Assembly (NCBI GenBank): GCA_034359265.1
Contig: CP136890.1
Coordinates: 93,025,501 to 93,089,500 of the forward strand
Length of the DNA stretch: 64,000 nucleotides
Direction: 5' to 3'
Source of the DNA: Canna indica
Lineage: Eukaryota > Streptophyta > Magnoliopsida > Zingiberales > Cannaceae
Of the stretch, positions 31,018-42,250 are shown one piece after another. Both the position numbers and the translations under genes were made by a program. The stretch's first letter is position 1. Every line of letters begins with the position of its first letter. The notes under the pieces are model-generated. The model was not told the DNA's origin. It saw only the letters and a list, made by a program, of their open reading frames with translations, and did not search any database.

Positions 31018-31129
31018 GGACCAACTTTGGATAGCATAGTTGGTGACAACATATTGAATATTGCCTAGAGATTTAGGGTTTGAACCCTAGTATGATTACC
31101 TATTGTGATTTTCTATCTTTGTTTAAAAA
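31018..31129 (+). mobile_element. tRNA-derived SINE with 12-bp TSD
   Basis: Begins GGACCAACTTTGGATAGCAT and contains an A-box-like TAGCATAGTTGG (about 31031) and a B-box-like GGGTTTGAACCC (about 31076), the internal RNA polymerase III promoter of tRNA-related SINEs. It ends in an A-rich tail. Flanks are AAATCTGACTTA (31006-31017) and AAATCTAACTTA (31130-31141), eleven of twelve identical. A second, 5'-truncated copy with a better B box (GGGTTCGAACCC) lies at 31675-31766 as part of the tandem duplication. Confidence 0.75.
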
Positions 31130-32301
31130 AAATCTAACTTATAAGATTCGTTCGTTCCGCAAAATATTTTGGACATAACAAACTAGTCAGTACTGTATAA
31201 GGTTATACATGACAGCATAACAAATAGTCCCGCGTTTGTTTTGCACGGTACTGGATATCAAATTTAGTAATATTTTATGTACGTTTTGTATTATCACAAC
31301 ACGGGATGAGACAATTTGACAAAAATATCTTTTGTACTACTACTTTTTTATTTCATTAAATAAAGCATACTAGACAATATTATATATTTGTTATAATAAA
31401 ATATTCATTTTAATTAACATAGCGATTATAAATCTAATTAATATATTTTATTACAATTATATCACAAATATATTAATTAACTAAAATATTGTAACATGGA
31501 GGCTCCCGCATCGTCGACGACGCAGCCAGACCGCCTCCCATATTGAGTATACATGCTAATATAGTGAGTATACCTAACTACAAAGAAAGTATACATGGTC
31601 ATAATATTTTATTTGACTAAAGATCAATTTTCGATCCAAATATAGTCTCGATAAATAGAGATATATCTCATTTGAACATATTGAATATTGTCTAGAGATC
31701 TAGGGTTCGAACCCTAGTATGGTTACCTATTGTGACTTTCTATCTTTGTTTTTTAAAAAATCTGACTTATAGGGTTCGTTGGTTTCGCAAAATATTTTGG
31801 ACATAACAAACTAGTCAGTACTGTATAAGGTTATACATGACAACATAACAAATAGTCCCGCGTTTGTTTCGCACGGTACTGGACATCAAATTTAGTACTA
31901 TCTTGTGTTCGCTTTGTATTATCACAACACGGGATAAGACAATTTGATAAAAATACCCTTTGTACTACTATTTTTTTATTTCATTATATAAAGCATACTA
32001 GACAATATTATATATTTGTTATAATAAAATATTCATTTTAATTAACATAGCAATTATAAATCTAATTAATATATTTTATTACAATTATATCACAAGTAGA
32101 TTAATTAACTAACATATTGTAACATGGAGGCTCCCGCATCGTCGACGACGCAGCCAGACCGCCTCCCATATTGAGTATACATGCTAATATAGTAAGTATA
32201 CCTAACTACAAAAAAAGTATACATGATCATAATATTTTATTTGACTAAATATCAATTTTCGATCCAAATATAGTCTCGATAAATAGAGATATATCTCATT
32301 T
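31048..32301. repeat. Tandem duplication, two 627-bp units
   Basis: Unit 1 is 31048-31674 and unit 2 is 31675-32301. They align over their full length with scattered substitutions. The unit begins inside the SINE and ends inside the TIR element, so the duplication happened after both had inserted. Each unit carries one copy of a GC-rich palindrome (about 31497-31542 and 32124-32169). The join has short homology around TTTGAA(C/T)ATATT. Confidence 0.85.
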
Positions 32302-32883
32302 GAATATATTATATTTTAATCCAAATATACTCTTTCTAAATATAGATACATACTCAATTTCTATCAAAATATACTCTCTTTGAGTTTAAATATACTCTCT
32401 TTTAATCCAAATATTTAATCTAAACATGAATATATACCCGGTGTCTACCAAATTATACTATATTTGAGTCCAAATATACTTTATCTAAATATAAATATAT
32501 ACTCAATTTCTATCAAATATATTTTTTAAAGTCTAAATATACTTTCTTTTGATTCAAATATATATTTTTTTATCAAAATATACTCTCTTTTAATCCAAAT
32601 ATATTATATTTAAATATAAATATATTCATTTTAAAAAATTAGATATTCTTGAAAAAAATTTACATATATTAAAAATTATAAACAAGGCTAGTGTTGTCAT
32701 TTTCAACCTTGTATCAAAGTAACAAGTCATTGTTACTCCAATTTGGAGTAACATGAAAATGAGCCTGGTGTATTGTCCCGAGACATCATTCTTATCTTGT
32801 CCATGGTACGTTTTCGCAAACGAATATGAAACAACTTGTGTTGTCCAGTGTTGTACCTTAAAATTATGCGAAACGAACGGACC
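31142..32883. mobile_element. TIR element with GGTYCGTTSGTTTCGCA ends
   Basis: The left terminus, best preserved in the second tandem unit (GGTTCGTTGGTTTCGCAAAA, about 31768), matches the reverse complement of the right terminus (GGTCCGTTCGTTTCGCATAA, ending near 32883). The terminal word resembles PIF/Harbinger-type ends. The right part (32300-32640) is built of degenerate 'CAAATATACTCTCTTT' repeats. No transposase frame was seen, and the target duplication is unclear. Confidence 0.5.
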
Positions 32884-33056
32884 AATACTTTTATTTGTAA
32901 CTAATTTATACTCGAACTTTTATTTTAATATTAATTATATACTCATGTCAGTTGAGTGTTAAAGTAGTCATTATTTGCTGATGTGGATTGCACAGTCAGC
33001 ATAAATAAATTATTTTTTATTCAAAATTGCATCGTCAGTATGACCAATTTAAAAAT

Positions 33057-33620
33057 GAGAAAATTAATAAAATATCCCGAACTATTGAGTTTTTAACAAA
33101 TCTGACCCGTACATTTATTTATAACTAATTTATACTCGAACTTTTATTTTGGTATCAATTATATACTCCTGTCAGTTGAGTGTTAAAGTAGCTGTTATAT
33201 GCTGACGTGGACTGCACAATCAGCATAAATAAATTAGTTTTTTATTCAAATTTGTCCCGTCATCAAATGATCCACGTCTGCAAGATCAGTTAAAAAATAT
33301 ATTAAAAAACTATTCAATGCCACGTCAGTCATACCTTAAAAAAAAGGAAAAAAACAATTGAAGAGGTTTTTAATATTTTTTTAAAATTGGTCTTGATGGC
33401 GTGGATTATTTGATGACGATACAATTTTGAATAAAAAAATAATTTATTTATGCTGACGGTGCAGTCCACGTCAGCATATAACGACCACTTTAACATTCAA
33501 CTGACGGGAGTATACAATTGATACCAAAATGAAAGTTCGAGTATAAATTAGTTACAAATAAAAGTATGAGCCAAATTTGTTAAAAACTCAATAGTTGAAT
33601 ACATTTTCATTAATTTTCCA
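33057..33620. mobile_element. Inner copy of the same Mutator-like MITE family
   Basis: Ends GAGAAAATTAATAAAAT and (reverse complement) GGAAAATTAATGAAAATG, with opposed AACTATTGAGTTTTTAACA and ACTAATTTATACTCGAAC arms. It lies in the middle of the older copy. Flanking 9-mers (TTTAAAAAT and TTTAAAGGA) match at only six positions. Confidence 0.6.
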
Positions 33621-33866
33621 TTTAAAGGAACAGAGCTGACGTGGTCATGCCGACGGGGCAACTTTGAATAAAAAAATGATTTATTTATGCTGACTGTGCA
33701 GTCCACGTCAGTAAATAACGGCTACTTTAACACCCAGCTGACGAGAGTATACAATTGATATCAAAATGAAAGTTCGAGTATAAATTAGTTACAAATAAAA
33801 ATACGAGTCAGATTGATTAAAAACTCAATAGTTCAAAATATTTTCATTAATTTTCCCTATATATTA

Positions 33867-34189
33867 TTATAGTCCTATCATGGATGGTATTGTAATTATA
33901 TATAAAGAGGGATTGAGGTTTCTGATTTCAACTTTTAAATATTCTTAATAATAATATAATATATTGAAACCATTATTCATTAACAACTATAATATATACT
34001 AATAATAGGTAGGTAGTAGGTAATAACTAATTATTAATAACAAAAAATAAAAATAATTATTTATCATTAACAATAGTAGTTAATAACTAGTTATTAACAA
34101 TAAAAATATAAATAGTTAACAATAACAACAATAATAATAAGTAAAGAAGAAGTTAATAATTGACTAGTTAATATATATCAGCTATTTCC
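33867..34189. other. AT-rich low-complexity DNA
   Basis: Dominated by TAATAA/AATAATA and GGTAGGTAGTAGG words, with no gene. It may be the outer part of the following foldback element. Confidence 0.4.
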
Positions 34190-34296
34190 CATATCCGAAT
34201 TTTGGAAAGGAAAAATTCCCAAAATCAAATTTGAATATTCAAAATCGAAACTTAGTTGATCAGATATCCATTTTACCCATGGACCAAAGTCTTTAA

Positions 34297-37200
34297 TATT
34301 GGACGAAATGGCCACACTAGAGGGGGGAGAGGGGTGAATAGTGTGTTTACTAATCAATTATACTAAATCGGATTTTAATCGTTTCTTTGATAACTTAGGC
34401 AAATTATAAGTTGAGTGACTAAATGCAGAAGCGATAAATGATAAAACAATTAATACAAATAAGATATCAATGCAAACACAAGAATTTATAGTGGTTCGGC
34501 CCCAATGCCTACTCCACTACCTAAGCACCCCGCTTAGAATTTTCAAACTTAGTTTTACTAGATTAATGTTGTTTCTCTTACAACGAGGACTTTGACCCGA
34601 AGAGTCTCGCTCTCAACCTAAGGCACTTTCACACTCGGAAATCTCCGCATTCTTACCGAGAGCACTCTTCCACCTCAACCCTAAGGGACAACTCAACTAA
34701 TCTTAGTAAACTACGTTTACACAAGTGGCTTTACACCTTCTACACAAATGATACCACTCAATCACAAGACCTAACACTAGGTCTTCTTACATGTTCAAAT
34801 ACAATGAAATAAATCACTAAAATACATAAATAATGGAGCAAATAAATAATATAATAAATACTTAGCTCCAAACACGAGTCCTAGTTCCTCTTGATGCCGA
34901 ATTGGCTATTGCCAGATTTTGACACCGACCGATTGACCGAACCTGGACTGGGCAGTTTGGTTAGGCTTTGTTTGTTTGTTTTCTGGTTCCGTCTTCGCTA
35001 AGTCTACTTATATAATATTTATTAACTTTAAGTTAATACTTTAAAACATAAATGTTATATAAGGATTACACCCATTTGGATTCAATAAAAATATCTAAAA
35101 AATCAAAATCCTTAAGAATCAAAATCTAGTTTTTGGGGTCTAGTTCAAATTTTCGGAAAATAAAAATTTTCTAATCTTTCGAGTCAAGTATGGGTAGGCT
35201 AAAGGCTTATAAAAAATCCTTAAAAATACATCGTCATCTAGTTTTAACCCAATGAACAATTACCGCCATTTGTTATGTTAGGAAAATATCTAGGTCATAT
35301 AGCCCTCCAAGGAGCTCCCTAGGCTTAGTGAGTTTCAGGGCGATTATCGAGTTTTCATATTTTGGAGTTCGGGATACGTTTTTGGGTTTCTTTGCATCAT
35401 TATGAGGGTTTATAATTTATCTAGACACCCTAAACCTAAACTCTATCTTCCCGACGAATCCGAGCGTGTTGACCAACGTCTTTCTGATTTCTCGATTTCT
35501 CCGATATTTCCGATCGAGGACGACGTGCGCTAACCAATATGGAACCTGAAAGTATTTCTCAATAAAATATTAGTTAAAAATCGAGATTAAGACTAAGGTT
35601 GAAAAACCTTAAGCCAACAATCTCCCCATTTTTGTTGATGACAAACATCCTTAAGAAAATATATATATTAAAGCACAAAGGATATCAAGTAAGAGATTTC
35701 TCCTCCTATCAACATGCATCTATATAATAGAATTCCCCCTATATATATGCATGATTTTCCTATATTTTCTTCTCTTTTACCTATATTTTTCTCCCCTTTT
35801 TGACATCAATAAAAAAGGGTTAGAAAAGACAATTAAAATCAAGGTTGAGACTAGAAAATATTTTTTATGAAAGCAAAAATTCAACCAAGTCAAAGGATAA
35901 AAGCAACATATCGAATGAGAGACTAATTAGTACATGATATCATGAAGAGATAGTCAAAAATCAAAAATAGGAATCATGTACTAACTCAAGTATCGATATT
36001 TCCAAGTATCGGTCAAGGAGTCAAAAATTATTTTTGAAATGATTTTTCTCTCTAAAATATTAGAACGATACCAAAAGTGAGTTCAAAATATCATACTTGA
36101 AGTCTCATTCGAAGATTGGACAAAAAATTAAAGTATCGGAAAAATGAACATTTGGAAAGAACGATACTTTAAAGTTTTAAAATTCAATTTTAAAAACCTA
36201 TATCAAATCATATTCTTACTGATTTTTTTTGAAATTTTTACTGAAGAAACTAAATTTTTCAGAGAACATGCAGTTTCAAGAATCATCCAAAAATTAATTT
36301 TTTGTATTTTTTTAAAAATAATTGAAATCTAGTGGCATTTTCATAAATATTAGGTATTTTCAAGAGTTTCAGTTTTCATTCAAACTTTCCAAATATCAAT
36401 ATATAATTACTTAAAAATTGTTTATCAAGTTTGAAATGAAAATATTATCATTTGGTCAAAATTTTACCTTAGCATGATTTTATTCAAAAATAAGTATTGT
36501 ATCATGAAATTTCTAAGTATCAAGTTTTGACCTTTACTCATGATTTTCCAAATTTAAATATATGGACACCTAACATGAGTAAATCTAAACATATTTGTGA
36601 AGTTTGGACCTAAAATAAAGTCTCTAAGTCAATTTATTGACTTAGGTCAACTCTACTCAACTTTAGGTCTCCTAAAGTGAACTTGTTATCAATTTATCTA
36701 TTTTCACATGATTTTTCAATTTTAATCACATGGAAGCAAATAATATGTCAACTCAAACATGTTTATTAAGTTTCAACTTAAAATGAAGTCTCTAAAATAG
36801 ATTTCTACCTAGAGCATATTTCATTCAATCTAGATGACATGAAATTACCTAAGTATCAAAATTTTATCTACTCATGAGATTTCAATCAATTATCATGCAA
36901 AATCATTCATGAGTATAGAGAAATCATTTTATCAAGAAAATAGATGTGTTTTTTCTGCTTGTTTCCTCGATTCTAGGTTCCGTCTTTGCTAAGTCTACTT
37001 ATATAATATTTATTAACTTTAAGTTAATAACTTTAAAACATAAATGTTATATAAAGATTACCTCCCATTTGGATTCAATAAAAATATCTAAAAAATAAAA
37101 ATCCTTAAGAATCAAAATCTAGTTTTTGGGGTCTAGTGCAAATTTCCGAAAAATAGAAATTTTCTAAAATTTCGAGTCAAGTATGGGTAGGCTAAAGGCT

Positions 37201-37626
37201 TTCAAAAAATCCTTTAAAATACATCGTCATCTAGTTTAAACCCAAGGAACAATTACCGTCATTTGTTATGTTAGGAAAATATCTGTCATATAGTCCTCCA
37301 AGAAGCTCCCTAGGCTTAGTGAGTTACAGGACGGTTTCCGGGTTTTCATATATTGGGGTTCAGGATAGGTTTTTGGGTTTCTTTGCATCATCATGAGGAT
37401 TTACAATTTATCTAGACACCCTAAACCTAAACTCTATCTTCCCGACAAATCCGAGCGTGATGACCAACGTCCTTCTGATTTTTTAATTTTTTCGATATTT
37501 TCGATCGAGGACGACGTGCGCTAACCGATATAGAACTTGAAAGTATTTCTCAATGAAACATTAGTTCTATGTTTGTTAACATCAAAACCGAGATTAAGAC
37601 CAAGGTTGAAAAACCTTAAGCCAACA
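34297..37626 (-). mobile_element. Copia-like LTR retrotransposon, non-coding, 5-bp TSD
   Basis: Minus-strand orientation. The 3' LTR is 34297-35619 (starts TGTTGG, ends CCAATA). The 5' LTR is a partial copy, about 36959-37626, also starting TGTTGG. Flanks are TTTAA (34292-34296) and TCTAA (37627-37631). The internal part of about 1.3 kb carries a polypurine tract next to the 3' LTR but no gag or pol, and loss of the downstream half of the 5' LTR also removed the primer-binding site. LTR text with '..AGTGGAGTAGGCATTGG..' and 'CACCCCCTCTAGTG' near the 3' end is typical of large plant Copia (SIRE-like) LTRs. Confidence 0.7.
35620..35634 (-). other. Polypurine tract of the LTR element
   Basis: On the minus strand AAAAATGGGGAGATT lies directly before the TGTTGG start of the 3' LTR, the expected place for plus-strand priming. 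Confidence 0.6.
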
Positions 37627-38337
37627 TCTAACTAGTTAGAAACTTTGGTCAATATTTTTTTTAAAATATAAAAAATAATTTCAATTTATAATTTTTTTAT
37701 ATAAAAATAAGATATTAGAGAATAAAATATATATTTTTCAAACTCTCTAATGTATTAAATTTTTTTGCACAAAATCTATAAATTTAAATTTAAATTAAAA
37801 ATTATAAAATATTTTGATGTAAAATATTTTGATGTAAAATATTTTTTTGGATCATAGTACCTCTTTTGTACTCTTAAAAAATTATTTCATGAATTCAAAT
37901 ATATTTTTTAAAAATTATATAGCTATTATAGACTTTGTATAAGTGTCTAACTCAACTTTTGTTTAAAATAATTTTATAATTATAAAAAATAAAATTTAAT
38001 TCATAAAAAATATATATGTGATATAAAAAATGTGCTAGAGTCTATCAAAATATTTTGGAAAAAAATATTTCACTATTTTTAATTAAAAATTAATTTTATA
38101 GATTTTGGACAAAAGTCTATAATAACTTTATAATTCAAAAAAAAAATAGAATAATTTTTTAAAATATAAAAGATGTGTTGTGGTTCAAAAAAATATTTTT
38201 CATCAAAATATTTTATAATTTTTAATTTAAACTTAGATTTATAGACTTTGTGCAAAACTCTCTAATGAACTAGAGAGATTGAAAAAATATTTTTTAGATT
38301 CTAACACTTTATTTTTATTATATATTTTTATATAAAT

Positions 38338-38340
<3 letters not shown>

Positions 38341-38372
<32 letters not shown>
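38341..38372. repeat. (TA)n microsatellite
   Basis: Sixteen TA dinucleotides in the right arm of the foldback element. Confidence 0.9.
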
Positions 38373-38376
<4 letters not shown>

Positions 38377-38520
38377 TAAAGTATCTAACTAGTTAAGTTA
38401 GAGACTTTGACCCAGGGGTAAAATGGATATCAAATCTATTAAATTCCGATTTTGGAAATTTTGACCCCCAAAATTCGGATTTGGAAATTTTTCTCTTCTA
38501 AAATCCGATTTTGAAAAATT

Positions 38521-38859
38521 CCTGAATATATATTACAATTAACAATAAATAGTTACTAGTTATTATTTTAGTTATTAATACAGAATAAACAAATATAATG
38601 TCTATTTATATTAAAATCATTAATAACTACTACGTTGATTTGGATCTCGACAATGTTTAAATATTCGGTCATTAAGGGAGGTAAATTCTTTGTCAACATC
38701 TACCTCTATAGTGTGACTATGCCTCAAACTTAAAAATATATTTGGGCTCAACAAATTTGGTGACTAGCGCGCACTTGGATGTCACCATTAATGTATATGT
38801 ATTAACTAGTTGTTCGAGATAATTTTTGAGGAAGATTCATGACAAAGTTCATATGCTAT
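38521..38859. other. Unassigned AT-rich DNA
   Basis: No gene or recognisable repeat boundary between the foldback element and the truncated LTR. Confidence 0.4.
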
Positions 38860-40089
38860 AGATTAATTTTTGTTTTCCTTACAATGAGGACTTTGACTCG
38901 AAGAGTCGCACTCTCGACCTAAGGTACTTTCACACCCGGAAGTCTCCGTCTTCTTATCGAGAGCACTCTTCCACCTCAATCCTAAGGGACAACTTAACTA
39001 ATCATAGCAAAATTAAGTTTACACGAGTTGCTTTACACATTTTCACCAACGTAACCACTTCCACACAACAAGACCTAACACAAGGTCTTCTACAGATTCA
39101 AATCCAAGAAAAAATAGGTTCAAATAAACAGTTAAAATTACAATCAAAAGAGCTTAAGAAATGAGAGAAGAACCACAACACTTTTCCAAGCCTTCGGCGC
39201 CTTCAACTCGTCAAGAGGTAGAACTCGTATTAGATCCCGAGTTGAGGAAGAATACTGGGTGCTTGAGAAAATGTTCGCGGAATAGCAGAGCGCGCTTAAT
39301 TGATCTTTGAAGGCTCAAATCTCTCTTTTTAATACTCAATTAAATTTGTAAAAAAAATGAGAGAGAGGGTTAAATGAGATATATGAGGTATATTTATACC
39401 CTCGCGAAGAAGCGGCAGCTCAACAGATAGAAAACTATTTGTGGCAGACGCTCGGTCGATTGGTCGGTCGACCGATCGATCGATCGCTCACACCGACTGA
39501 TGCATCTTCTCTGTGCGGTCGACCGACAGACATAAAACACCCGATCCCACATTCGGTCGACCGACTCAGTGGAGCCAGGGTCGCGCGACTGCGCGATCCT
39601 CAATCTGGTCGACCGCTAGGGCTACTGCCCATTTCTGGCCTTTGTCGGTCGATCGAAGTAGCCAATGCCAATTTTTGATAGTGTTCGATCACCGACCGAT
39701 CGATCGAAAGGGCTACTGCCTTTTTTCCTTGCACTATTCGATCGATCGAACCTAGGCTGAATTTAATTTCTTCAGCCTTTTTCTTCCGCGCTTGGTTTCC
39801 ATGTTTTGGCTTTCAACGAGCATCAACTTGGAGAGCTTTTCATTTGATCTTTGGACTCGTCCAATGCGACTTTGGTGCACACGTCGATCTTCGAGAATTT
39901 TTCGCGACGAACCCGAGCGCGACGATCATTGTCCTTCCAATTTTCTGATTTCTTTCGATTTTTTCGATCGAGGACATCAAATGCTAACTGATATGGAACC
40001 TGAAATTGATTTCTCACCGAAATATTAGTTCCATGTTTGTTATCATCAAAACCGAGATTAAGGCCAAGGTTGAAAGCCTAAAGCCAACA
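38860..40089 (-). mobile_element. Truncated LTR of the same Copia-like family
   Basis: Aligns with the LTR at 34297-35619 from its TTACAA(C/T)GAGGACTTTGAC block to its TGTTGG start (40089). The 3' end is missing, and no polypurine tract adjoins 40090. It differs from the other copies by a U3 segment (39440-39760) with many GGTCGACCGA and GATCGATCGA words. The two plus-strand frames of about 80 codons there are repeat artefacts. Confidence 0.65.
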
Positions 40090-41400
40090 GGGAGAAGTGA
40101 AGAAAAAAATTAAATAGATACATAGAAGAAATAAACAAAAGAAAAGCAAGAAACTATCCCGGATCACGCGAGAGGCCAAAAAGAATAGCACTATCGACAG
40201 CAACTTCGAGAACATTGGTTTCGGTTTTTGTAAAACAGCGTTAGTTGCTTTCCACCCAGATCTTCCACCTCCAAATCATAATCGCACAAAATTTGATCAT
40301 TTTGGAATCTTTGCTATCATGACAGCTATCAGACCAAGGGGTGTAATTTAACAGAAAGTGAGGAAGATGAGATAAGCTAAGCATCTTTCCCCATCCAAGC
40401 AAAGAAAAGCTTCATGAAGTGAAGATATGAGGGTGATCCTCCGGGGCACAACCACAAAGGACGCAAGTCGGGTTCACCTAGATCCCTCTAGCAATCAATC
40501 TATCTTTAGTGTTCGATCTGTTTTTGAAGCCAAACCAGTTTATAAGGGAGATGTTCCTTGGACATGTAGCTTGCCACAGAAATTTAGATTTCTCATCGAT
40601 AATCCCACGGTAATTTAGTAGGGCATAAAGTGATTTGGTCGTGAATTCCCCATTGATATTCCACTTCCAAGAGAAGTCATCCTCCTCCGGGCCCGAGAGG
40701 AAGGGATTAATAATGTTCAATAAGCGTACGATTTCAGAAAATGAAATGTAATTATCGAATTGAATATTCCAGCCAGATGGTAAACCTTGTGAATCAAACT
40801 CCTTAAGATCAATAATACGAGCATTAGGAGCCGAGGCATGAGCAAACAAGGTTGGAAATATAGACATAAGCGGTGTAGGGCCAATCCATCGATCCTTCCA
40901 AAATTTGAAACGACGACCACTTCCAACAACCAGGGATGAAGAGAGCATGAAAATGTCGACCATGGATAGGATTCCCTTCCAGATGTAAGATGGAGAAAGT
41001 CCGTCGGACGAAGCAAACCCCAGTGTGGAAGGGTAAAGAGATTTGACGAGATCAAGCCATAATAAATCATTGTTCTTCCAAAGTCTCCAAAGCCATTTCC
41101 CCAATCTAGCTTTATTGTGCAATTTAATATCAAGGAGCCCCAGTCCACCCTCCAAAATATCTGTCTCCAAGGAATGCCAATTAACCAAATATTTACCCCT
41201 ATAATCAACATCCGAGGGGCCACACTAGAAGAAACGTCGTCTCCTTTGATCAAGTTTCTTGATTTTCTTCTTTGTTTTTTCGATTGAACAAGGTTGATGG
41301 GCACCAAATCTAAAGCCAAAACATCAATGAAAGTGGTGGAGCTTGACAAGAGATGCTTTTGACACACCTTTTTTCTTTTGTTGATTACTCTGTTACTTGT
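40090..41400 (-). pseudogene. LINE fragment (C-terminal ORF2, zf-RVT region)
   Basis: Minus-strand frames around 41188-40478 read as the segment after the reverse transcriptase of plant L1-type LINEs: GGLGLLDIKLHNKARLGKW, then SGRRFKFWKDRW, then FSWKWNINGEFTTKSLY, followed downstream by the zinc-knuckle-like CVLCGCAPEDH. Frameshifts and stops are present, so it is dead. The reverse transcriptase core is missing. The 3' end abuts the truncated LTR. Confidence 0.8.
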
Positions 41401-41774
41401 CACATCTAGTTGTTTCTTTTGCTTGGATGATGCTTAATATTCTATGCATTTTTCTGATTCAATTTGAAAATGGCCATTTTGTTAGCGCATACACTACAAA
41501 AGAGTTTACTTTAGCCTGCAGTTTTAACCACAGCATACACTTTCACCTGCGGTTTCAAAATCGTAGCGTAAACTGCCATGGGGAGTTTTTCTGCCCGCGG
41601 TTTGCTGAATGCAGGTTAAAGTAAATTTTATGCTGCGGTTAATAAACCGCATCGTAAACAGGTTTTTCCCAACAGTCATAATTGCATGGAAAATGATTTT
41701 TCTTAAAGCATAAACAACAGCGAAAAGTCATTTCTCCCTGCGCGTAAACTGCAGGGAAAAGTATTTTTCCCGAC

Positions 41775-42250
41775 AGATTAAAATATTTGGAAAAGTATTT
41801 TCTCCCCGCGCATAAACCGCAAGGCAAAACTATTTGTTACAACAGTTTCAACCGTAAACAAAGGTATTTTTTCCGAAAGATTAAAATATTTGGAAAAATA
41901 TTTTCTCCCCGCGCATAAACCGCAGGATAAAACTATTTGTTCCAACAGTTTCAATCGTCGAGAAAGGTACTTTTCCCGACAAATTAAAATGTTTGGAAAA
42001 GTATTTTCTCCCCACGCGTAAATCGCAGGGAAAAACTATTTGTTCCAGCGGTTTCAACCGTTGAGAAAGGTATTTTTCCCGATAGATTAAAATATTTGAA
42101 AAAGTATTTTCTCCACGCGCGTAAATCACATGGAAAAACTATTTATTCCAGCGGTTTCAAACGTTGAGAAAGGTATTTTTTTCGACAGATTAAAATATTT
42201 GGAAAAGTATTTTCTCTCCACGCGTAAACTGCAGGGAAAAACCATTTCTT
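41775..42250. repeat. 103-bp minisatellite in the CACTA subterminal region
   Basis: The word AGATTAAAATATTTGGAAAA or a close variant starts at 41775, 41878, 41981, 42084 and 42187, exactly 103 bases apart each time. Each unit also holds GCGTAAA(C/T)CGCA and CAGTTTCAA(C/T)CGT inverted half-sites. About four full units and a partial one are present. Confidence 0.9.

Larger units (their letters stand above)
30955..33866. mobile_element. Mutator-like MITE carrying nested insertions, 9-bp TSD
   Basis: The outer ends (TATAAAATTAATGAAAATG at 30964 and the reverse complement GGGAAAATTAATGAAAATAT at 33857) are flanked by TATATATTA on both sides (30955-30963 and 33858-33866). The arms carry the same blocks in opposite orientation: AAATCTGACT, TTATTTGTAACTAATTTATA and GCTGACGTGGACTGCAC-like words. 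The left arm was split by a SINE and a TIR element, and the centre by a second copy of the same family. AT-rich flanks weaken the duplication evidence somewhat. Confidence 0.6.
34190..38520. mobile_element. Long foldback element split by an LTR retrotransposon
   Basis: The block at 34193-34296 (CCGAATTTTGG ... GATATCCATTTTACCC ... GACCAAAGTC) reappears inverted at 38396-38520 (GACTTTGACCC ... GGGGTAAAATGGATATC ... CCAAAATTCGG). Further inverted arms lie at about 37735-37850 and 38200-38310 (CACAAAATCTATAAATTTAA against its inverse). Removing 34297-37626 leaves a foldback of about 1 kb. It has no coding capacity; family unknown. Confidence 0.6.

Noticed and set aside
31675..31766. Candidate tRNA gene around GGGTTCGAACCC
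   Set aside because: The B box is excellent but no acceptor stem or anticodon arm can be built; it is the 3' part of the SINE copied by the tandem duplication.
39439..39755. Two overlapping plus-strand frames of about 80 codons
   Set aside because: Produced by the GGTCGACCG/GATCGATCG repeats of the LTR; Arg/Asp/Ser-rich repeat translation.
41775..42250. Regular repeats that could suggest a CRISPR-like array
   Set aside because: Units are contiguous 103-bp tandem copies without unique spacers, in a plant transposon context.
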